A stretch of 64,000 nucleotides of DNA from a virus. Location: positions 62,001-126,000 of IMG/VR virus record IMGVR_UViG_3300027741_000002, one strand, 5' to 3'. Both the position numbers and the translations under genes were made by a program. The notes beneath the pieces are model-generated. The model worked only from the letters and a program-made list of their open reading frames with translations, did not search any database and was not told where the DNA came from. Below, piece after piece: positions 58,109-64,000 of the stretch (position 1 is the stretch's first letter; each line of letters starts with the position of its first letter).

Positions 58109-60730
58109 TTATCCGCGAGAGTAGCGAGAAGCAAGACCCCAGTCGACCTCGCCAGTTTGTACAGCGCGCGGAACAAGTATTCGACCTTGAATTTCAGCCT
58201 TTGAACCAAGACCGACTACAGTCATTCCGCGATCCGATATCTTACGCTGGAATGCAATCTGTGTCATTGGTCTTTCACCGCGTTCTTCACTCCATGCACG
58301 ATATACAGAGTACAAAGCCTTGATAGGAACTACCGTTCCTTCAGACTCCTTTGTCTCTTCGTTTAAGAAGATGCCGATACGGTCTTCGTTCTTTCTGTAG
58401 ATCTCAGATGCCTCGGTTACAACCTTACAGGTTCCAAGAGCATCACGTGCAGACGAGCCAAGCAGTTTAATCGCACCCTCAACTGCCCAGGATAGAACAG
58501 CAGGCAACGCGCCTTCAGGATCAAATATATAGTGCTTCAAGTCTGGGTCTGGAGATTCAGGAACGTTGTTCAATGGCACAGGACGAATACGACGCCACAT
58601 CGCATCATCGTTAATGATAGGTCTGTGGTTTGTTGTAACCCACAGTTTCGCGCGCGATGAAAACGTAAATGGTTTTTCACCAGGTGAACGTGCAGAGATT
58701 TCAGAAGAACCTGTAAGCTTCTTAACTGAGTTTTCTTTAAGTCTTTCAGACTCGGGCAACTCGTCAACCCACACCATACGACGTCCGCGTAACTCTGCCC
58801 AGTGATAAAGATCTGAGCCATTGGCGTGACCGTCTCCTTGCGCAAGGATAGAAGAATCAAGAGGCCAGGCATATTGCTGTGTGCCCATGCACTTAACCAA
58901 CGCTTCAACAAGTGTGTTCTTGCCTGAACCTGCAGGGCCATAGATCAAAAACATTACGTCGTATGTACGTAGACCGGTTAACGAGTAACCTGCTGCACGT
59001 TGAATCCAATCTTGCAGCTCTTTATCTCCGCCTGTTGCAAAGTCTAAGAACTGTTCCCACTTAACATTTCGCATTCCTGCGGTGTATGCAACAGGTGCGC
59101 GGCGAGTAATAAACAAATCAGGACGTCCCTTAAGTAATTCACCGGTGCGAAGATCAATAACTCCGTTGGCAACGCCAAGTAGTGTCTCGTCTGAATCCCA
59201 CGCGTTAACCTCAACCTGCACGCGAGGATCTGACGTTGCGTTTTCGATACAGCCTGCGATGCGCGAGTTAGATTTTGCTTGCAATGCCCACTTCATTAAC
59301 TCTGCTTGCTTGTCTGCGTCCTCATAGTTAACAACTTCAGATGCAATAACCGGCGCAAGCTTCTTTGTTAACTCTTGTAGTTCAAGATTTTCTACGTCAG
59401 GTTTCCAGTATCCGCCGTCCCAGTGAAACCAACCAAGTCCTGGCGTGTAACGAATTGCAGGACCAAATGCATCTACAAGACGACGACCGTTTCCCGTATC
59501 TGTAAGTGTGCGCTTACCAGGTTCTCCACCGTCGTTCTCGTTAATAGCGTCAACATCCTTAGGCACGTCCATCTTTAAAAGACTTGACGCCTCAGAAATT
59601 GAATCGCCATCTGAGATTGACTGTGTAATTGATCCGCCGATAGTTCCTGGTGCGTTATATGTATCCTGCGGTGAATAATTTTCAGTTGTTCTAATTTCCT
59701 GTTGCTTTGTAGGCTTAGAGCGTGTTTCATCTTGAGACTTGTTAGCCCACTCCTGTAGTCCTGGCCACATGCGCTCTGACTTTGGATTGTCAATAACAAA
59801 CTGAATTGCTCTGCGAACGTGCATGAGCAATCCGCCTTGGCCTTCAAGCTCAAGCGGAGGCCGCACCTTTTCAGCGTTAAAGCGAATCATCATAGTTTCG
59901 ACTGCAAGTTTACCAGCCTCGGTGTTGATTGGAAACTTATTAGCAAGCGCACATGTCATCGAGTAAATATCAACAGCGCGTGAGCCTTCTTCAATTCCTT
60001 CCTCAAGCAAACGTTCTACGTCGATGCGCTCGCCAGCAAAGTCTAGGTCCTCTAGGAAAGTCCAATCGCCTTCACCAAGATTCGTGCCACCGCGACGACT
60101 ATTCTTCTTACGAAGAGACTGCAGTAACTCTTCAGGTGCGGTTGCCATCTCAATTTCCCACGGCGCATGACCTGGTGCCCACTCGTAACAAACTCCAGAG
60201 AAGTGTCGTGATGGAGTAATTAAAACGTATCCATTGTGTTTAATATCAACGCCCGGAAGGTTTGCCTTCTTAAGATTTCCAACAAGCTGCTCTGACTCTT
60301 CGCACTTATAAAATAGGTGACGACCGCGCATTACCTTTCCACCGGCGATTGTGTACTCGCCTGTGATTGCCTCAACTGTTGGAGGCAGGAATCCTTCGAC
60401 TAATGCTTCAAACTTTTCAAATGAATCTGGTCCACCTGAGCGCGGATCAATATCAATTACAAAAAATCCACTGGAGCGACACATGACACCGATGTTCATG
60501 TTTGGATCTCTGTCCCACCAAGAGTCTACAGTTGCAGCGTCTGTAGTTGCAAACTTGTTCCACTCTGGAAGTGATGGGTGCTTGCCTACGTCCTTTGGCT
60601 CAACGTGCGCGCCGCCACAAGTGCAACGACCTCCGACGATTCCATAGCAAGGAAGTATAGACCAGTTATGAGTCGCGTACCAATTTGCAGCAGGACCTAG
60701 ACGTCCCTCTGCTGACTCCCATGCGCTCAT
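58109..60730 (-). CDS. primase-polymerase / SF3-type helicase
   Basis: The 873-residue protein has an N-terminal prim-pol domain (about 1-210) with metal-binding VIDIDPRSGG (Asp93, Asp95) and a Cys-rich patch CTCGGAH. A flexible middle follows. The C-terminal D5-like helicase has Walker A GPAGSGKN (598-605), acidic VWVDELPES and sensor LWVTTNHRP. Such fusions prime and unwind DNA at phage forks. ATG lies behind a variant leader (AACGACGAAAAGATG). It runs divergently from the 60959 gene. Confidence 0.9.
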   Translation of the reverse strand: MSAWESAEGRLGPAANWYATHNWSILPCYGIVGGRCTCGGAHVEPKDVGKHPSLPEWNKFATTDAATVDSWWDRDPNMNIGVMCRSSGFFVIDIDPRSGGPDSFEKFEALVEGFLPPTVEAITGEYTIAGGKVMRGRHLFYKCEESEQLVGNLKKANLPGVDIKHNGYVLITPSRHFSGVCYEWAPGHAPWEIEMATAPEELLQSLRKKNSRRGGTNLGEGDWTFLEDLDFAGERIDVERLLEEGIEEGSRAVDIYSMTCALANKFPINTEAGKLAVETMMIRFNAEKVRPPLELEGQGGLLMHVRRAIQFVIDNPKSERMWPGLQEWANKSQDETRSKPTKQQEIRTTENYSPQDTYNAPGTIGGSITQSISDGDSISEASSLLKMDVPKDVDAINENDGGEPGKRTLTDTGNGRRLVDAFGPAIRYTPGLGWFHWDGGYWKPDVENLELQELTKKLAPVIASEVVNYEDADKQAELMKWALQAKSNSRIAGCIENATSDPRVQVEVNAWDSDETLLGVANGVIDLRTGELLKGRPDLFITRRAPVAYTAGMRNVKWEQFLDFATGGDKELQDWIQRAAGYSLTGLRTYDVMFLIYGPAGSGKNTLVEALVKCMGTQQYAWPLDSSILAQGDGHANGSDLYHWAELRGRRMVWVDELPESERLKENSVKKLTGSSEISARSPGEKPFTFSSRAKLWVTTNHRPIINDDAMWRRIRPVPLNNVPESPDPDLKHYIFDPEGALPAVLSWAVEGAIKLLGSSARDALGTCKVVTEASEIYRKNEDRIGIFLNEETKESEGTVVPIKALYSVYRAWSEERGERPMTQIAFQRKISDRGMTVVGLGSKAEIQGRILVPRAVQTGEVDWGLASRYSRG

Positions 60731-60958
60731 ACGCAGTTACCTTGCTCTAGCATCTTTTCGTCGTTAACTCCAATCAAATATAATTATAAAACTCTAATTT
60801 TTCTAGAGAAACTCTATCATATCACTTATTTAGAATCTTTGTTACTTGGCAACTATAAAGGGTACGTATCATATAAGTAAACAACCAAAACAACTAATAC
60901 TTTAATCCTTAATATATAATTTGATATATCTTTGATACTTAACTGAAAGGCAACTACC

Positions 60959-61336
60959 TTGCTTAATCAACTATCAATGCAGGTAGGCGCAATGGTTGGA
61001 ATCGTAGGCGGAGGCTTATTTCTCCTAGCCTTCATCTATAAGATCTACAAGGTCATCAACCGCGTCGAGACCGCCATCGGCGTAGACGACAAAGGAAGAA
61101 CTATGTCCGAACGCATGGAAAGAGTCGAGTACCAACTTTGGGAAAATGGAGGAAACTCCATGAAGGATCAGATAAATACGCACGGGGAACTAGCTAAGCA
61201 GACAGCCACAGAGGTTAAGTTTATTAAGGACGTTCTTCTTCAGCTTCTATCTCTTCCCGAAATGCATCAAGGCCCTGCTCCAGTTGAACCAAAGATGACA
61301 AAGGCACCACGCAAAAAGAAGGCTTCAACCGCATAA
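60959..61336 (+). CDS. membrane-anchored coiled-coil protein
   Basis: A TTG start with GAAAGGCAACTACC is the best. The 125-residue product has one transmembrane helix (about 10-27: AMVGIVGGGLFLLAFIYKIY), then coiled-coil-like residues and a basic tail (KAPRKKKAS). DUF2746-like phage proteins look similar. Function is unknown. Confidence 0.6.
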   Translation: MLNQLSMQVGAMVGIVGGGLFLLAFIYKIYKVINRVETAIGVDDKGRTMSERMERVEYQLWENGGNSMKDQINTHGELAKQTATEVKFIKDVLLQLLSLPEMHQGPAPVEPKMTKAPRKKKASTA

Positions 61337-61566
61337 CAGAAGCAGTTTTATTTTGTCTTGTTTTACGTCTTTCTGTACTGTATTCCTGCTGTAAGTACAC
61401 TTATAAGTACAGTTAACATTACTTTTTAATTAACTATTTATTTGCCTAATAAGCAGTACTTTTGCTTACTTCTTGTTACAATTTTCCTAACCGTTAGCTC
61501 AAGGCTTATGGTTCACTTAACCGGAGATGCCGTTAAGTAGCGTGTAGACAATACTTGGAGAGCTAT

Positions 61567-61845
61567 ATGTCACTTGCAGAACGTTTATCTCAATCCTCAG
61601 GAATCGGTGCGGGTCTACCGTGCAAGATAGGAAGCCTACTAACAGGCGAACAACTTTCAAAGGAAGATAAGGCAAAGCTTGCCGAGGTACTTGAGGTTCC
61701 TTACGGTGCTCCAGGACGTCTTCCTAACACGGTTATTGCCGCTGCTCTACGAGACGAAGGATTAGACGTAGGTGACGCTGCGGTGACAAAGCACCGTCGC
61801 GGCGCGTGCCGATGCTTCGGATCTAATCCTAAGATTAGTGCGTAG
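61567..61845 (+). CDS. actinophage-type small DNA-associated protein
   Basis: Start MSLAERLSQSSGIGAGLPCK follows GGAGAGCTAT. The 92-residue product ends AAVTKHRRGACRCF, a pattern common in actinophages before a metallophosphoesterase gene, as here. A helical SKEDKAKLAEVLEVPYGAPG part may bind DNA. Role is unassigned. Confidence 0.7.
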   Translation: MSLAERLSQSSGIGAGLPCKIGSLLTGEQLSKEDKAKLAEVLEVPYGAPGRLPNTVIAAALRDEGLDVGDAAVTKHRRGACRCFGSNPKISA

Positions 61846-61856
61846 GTATTAACTAG

Positions 61857-63050
61857 ATGACATTATTTGATAAGCTCTCTGTTCCAGGGCGCTCGGGCTC
61901 AGACTTTAAGACAAAGAACAGCGCTCCCGACGAGGCATGGCGTCCGCGCATGGACGTAGGAGACGACGGCGGTTATGTAATCTCGATACCACGCCCGATT
62001 ACTGATATTCCTGACGCAAGAGAGTTACTAGTTGAGTTTGACCTTAACCCAGACCATTGGGCAATTACATCGGTAAGAAAATCACGTTGGCAAAGGTACG
62101 ACGGCGAGCTTTTAGAATCGCAAAGAATTAACATAGTTCCAATATCATCTCAAACAGAATTAGACCTAGACGTAAAAGATCTAATGAAGAGTATGCAAAA
62201 TTGGAAGCCTGGCAAGAAGCCTTCGGTGACGACTGGAGACCTTGCCTTTATTTTTGCGCCCAGCGACCAGCAACTAGGTAAGAAAGCTAACGGAGAGGGA
62301 ACCAAGGAAACCGTAGAGCGTATACAGACGGCAACCGAAGGTGCGGTTCATCGTCTACACGACCTTAGAAAAGTTGGAAGAGAAATAGGCACGGTTGTTA
62401 TCGCGCTGCTAGGAGATCACGTTGAAGGAAACGTTTCTCAAGGTGGGCGTCTACAAAGCCACTTCGCGTCGGACATGGGTCTTACCGAACAAATACGCGT
62501 AGGTATTGGTCTGCTTATGGTTCAAATAAAGGCGTTTGCCCCGTTGGTAGACCGTGTCGTAGTCGCGGTAGTAAACGGAAACCATGACGAGGTAAGTCGC
62601 CAAGTTGCGCTTGATCCATCTGAAGGATGGAACACTCATATTGCAAACGTAGCTCAGTCTATCTGCGCGGAAAGTAGCGCGCTATCACACGTAGAGTTTA
62701 GGTTCCCTGCGAGAGATCATCAAACACTTGCGGTAGAAGTATGCGGAACTATGATTGGACTATTTCACGGTCATCAAAGTGGAAAAGATGTTACTAAATA
62801 TCTGTCAGAGCAGGCTGCAGGCCAGACTGCGCTGGGCGGATGTGATGTTTGGCTGTCAGGACATTTCCACAACTTTAGATCAATGGATGTTGGCGGCAGA
62901 TTTTGGGCGCAATGTCCGACGGTCGACCCAGGCTCCGCATGGTTTAGAGACCGACGTGGTCTAGAGTCTAACCCAGGTATATTGACCATGGTGGTAGGTA
63001 AAGATCACGATCCAAGGCTCGATGTTAGCGTAATTCCAGCTAATAAATAA
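61857..63050 (+). CDS. calcineurin-like metallophosphoesterase (SbcD/exonuclease type)
   Basis: The 397-residue protein has SDQQLGKK (place of D.H), GDHVEGN, the central NGNHDE, LFHGHQSG and GHFHNF metal ligands. The first block has Gln where D-x-H is usual. Actinophages often carry such an enzyme beside DNA genes, and a nuclease role is likely but not shown. It follows the 61567 gene by 11 nt. Confidence 0.85.
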   Translation: MTLFDKLSVPGRSGSDFKTKNSAPDEAWRPRMDVGDDGGYVISIPRPITDIPDARELLVEFDLNPDHWAITSVRKSRWQRYDGELLESQRINIVPISSQTELDLDVKDLMKSMQNWKPGKKPSVTTGDLAFIFAPSDQQLGKKANGEGTKETVERIQTATEGAVHRLHDLRKVGREIGTVVIALLGDHVEGNVSQGGRLQSHFASDMGLTEQIRVGIGLLMVQIKAFAPLVDRVVVAVVNGNHDEVSRQVALDPSEGWNTHIANVAQSICAESSALSHVEFRFPARDHQTLAVEVCGTMIGLFHGHQSGKDVTKYLSEQAAGQTALGGCDVWLSGHFHNFRSMDVGGRFWAQCPTVDPGSAWFRDRRGLESNPGILTMVVGKDHDPRLDVSVIPANK

Positions 63051-63166
63051 TAAAGTATCCAAGTAAAGATTTTATATGTTTGGTAGTATATACCTGTCTC
63101 CTATTGATGTCTTTGCTATGTTGATAAAGATATAGGTGCATTGAGTTTTTTAGGAACGGAGCTTCT

Positions 63167-64000
63167 GTGCCAAGCTGGTCTGAGGACGTTGTAACGCGTA
63201 CCGTCATAGGCACGTATGTATCATCAAGAGGTATCGCAGGTGTAGGAACTATCTCGTTTACACCGACGTCTACTGTAACTGATACCGACAATGCCGTTGT
63301 CTTAAGTGGCGCAACTACAGTATCGCTAGACGGCACCGGCTCGTTCTCACTAAAGCTTCCAACTACCGACAACCCACTTGTTTCTCCAGCAGGTTGGGCG
63401 TATGAAGTTGCTATCCGTATCAACGGTGTTAAGTCTGTAAACGTAAGAGTCTTCTTGCCTATAGGCAATGGCTCGGACATCGATCTATTCACACAGATCG
63501 CGCGGTTAGTTCCAACATCAACTGGCTATAACGTATCTTCATCAACTACTGCTCGCGGACCTATCGGTCCCGCTGGAGCAACAGGTGCAACCGGCGCAAC
63601 AGGTGCTGGTGTAACTGGAGCAACTGGTCCTGCAGGTGCGACTGGCCCAGGAGCCGGTGCAACAGGACAAACTGGTATAACAGGCTCTACAGGAGCTACC
63701 GGTAGAACAGGCGCAACAGGTTCAACAGGCGCAACTGGTGCGCAAGGCGTATCAATAACATTTAAGGGAAGCGTCGCGGCAGTTGTCAATCTGCCAGCAA
63801 CAGGCAACACTGTCAATGACGCTCACATAGTAGACGCTGATGGCGATTTGTATGTTTGGAACGGCTCTGCTTGGACAAGCGTAGGTCAGATTGTTGGTCC
63901 CGCTGGTGCTAACGGCGCAACAGGCGCTACCGGCGCAACAGGCTCTGGTCAAACTGGCGCAACAGGTAACACTGGTTCAACAGGTGCAGTTGGAAATACC
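63167..64000 (+). CDS. collagen-like tail fibre 2, cut by right edge
   Basis: A GTG start with GGAACGGAG gives [20 protein letters not shown]. An N-terminal beta domain (to about 120) includes the [18 protein letters not shown] pattern of actinophage fibres. Gly-X-Thr triplets follow, then a module [40 protein letters not shown] nearly equal to that in fibre 1, and more triplets to the edge. The end is missing. Confidence 0.85.
   Translation, partial: MPSWSEDVVTRTVIGTYVSSRGIAGVGTISFTPTSTVTDTDNAVVLSGATTVSLDGTGSFSLKLPTTDNPLVSPAGWAYEVAIRINGVKSVNVRVFLPIGNGSDIDLFTQIARLVPTSTGYNVSSSTTARGPIGPAGATGATGATGAGVTGATGPAGATGPGAGATGQTGITGSTGATGRTGATGSTGATGAQGVSITFKGSVAAVVNLPATGNTVNDAHIVDADGDLYVWNGSAWTSVGQIVGPAGANGATGATGATGSGQTGATGNTGSTGAVGNT

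Overview
The window looks like part of the genome of a large uncultured tailed phage (Caudoviricetes) that infects Actinomycetota, most likely a freshwater lineage. The phage assignment rests on a large terminase, a portal protein, head-associated proteins, several collagen-like and glycine-rich tail fibres, fibre-assembly proteins, lysins and holins. The host is inferred from two WhiB-like iron-sulfur regulators, a DUF3039-type protein, a coenzyme-B12-dependent ribonucleotide reductase and host-style secreted proteins. No chromosomal housekeeping block is visible. Both ends cut through genes, so the genome is larger than 64 kb.

Layout. (1) 1-15 kb, minus strand: head module with a giant virion protein cut by the left edge, a Dps-like ferritin domain fused to Cys-rich and phage-head domains, the portal, helix-turn-helix (HTH) and membrane proteins, a lysis cassette (peptidoglycan-binding protein, lytic transglycosylase, small two-helix membrane protein), zinc-finger proteins and the large terminase. 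(2) 14.6-16.7 kb: three translationally linked or adjacent protein-modifying enzymes: histone-deacetylase-like hydrolase, dual-specificity phosphatase, proteasome-beta-like Ntn hydrolase. (3) 16.7-29.2 kb, minus strand: about twenty small genes, each or each pair behind a near-identical promoter (CCTGATATAAT) and leader (AACGACGGAAGGA). The region also holds a secreted subtilase, a MoxR ATPase paired with a VWA/HExxH protein, one promoter-driven structured non-coding RNA and two structured leaders. (4) 29.3-33.8 kb: a second wall-active module (CHAP-like protein lacking its cysteine, holin), a terminase-small-like protein, a glycosyltransferase and small coupled genes. (5) A divergent control region at 33.8-34.2 kb with 16-bp repeats. 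(6) 34.2-40.2 kb, plus strand: a 905-residue secreted surface protein, small coupled genes, a 2OG-Fe(II) oxygenase and tRNA-Gly(GCC). (7) 40.2-57.5 kb: fibre and adhesin region with three paralogous glycine-rich adhesins, collagen-like fibres, assembly proteins, a small serine recombinase, host-like secreted proteins, WhiB pair, NrdJ, sugar-modification genes, a second non-coding RNA and a CHAP endolysin. (8) 57.5-64 kb: secreted HNH-type protein, primase-helicase, a metallophosphoesterase and the start of another collagen-like fibre.

How it fits together. The head operon probably continues leftward to capsid genes. The 16-29 kb array looks like an early or takeover region whose members share one promoter type. 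NrdJ, the primase-helicase and the metallophosphoesterase supply DNA synthesis and processing. Several fibre types and the recombinase suggest variable adsorption. Three wall-cutting or wall-binding proteins and several holin-like proteins suggest a complex exit or entry through an actinobacterial wall. Many short genes (21-59 residues) were found by reading overlaps (ATGA, TAATG, GTGA) between neighbours.
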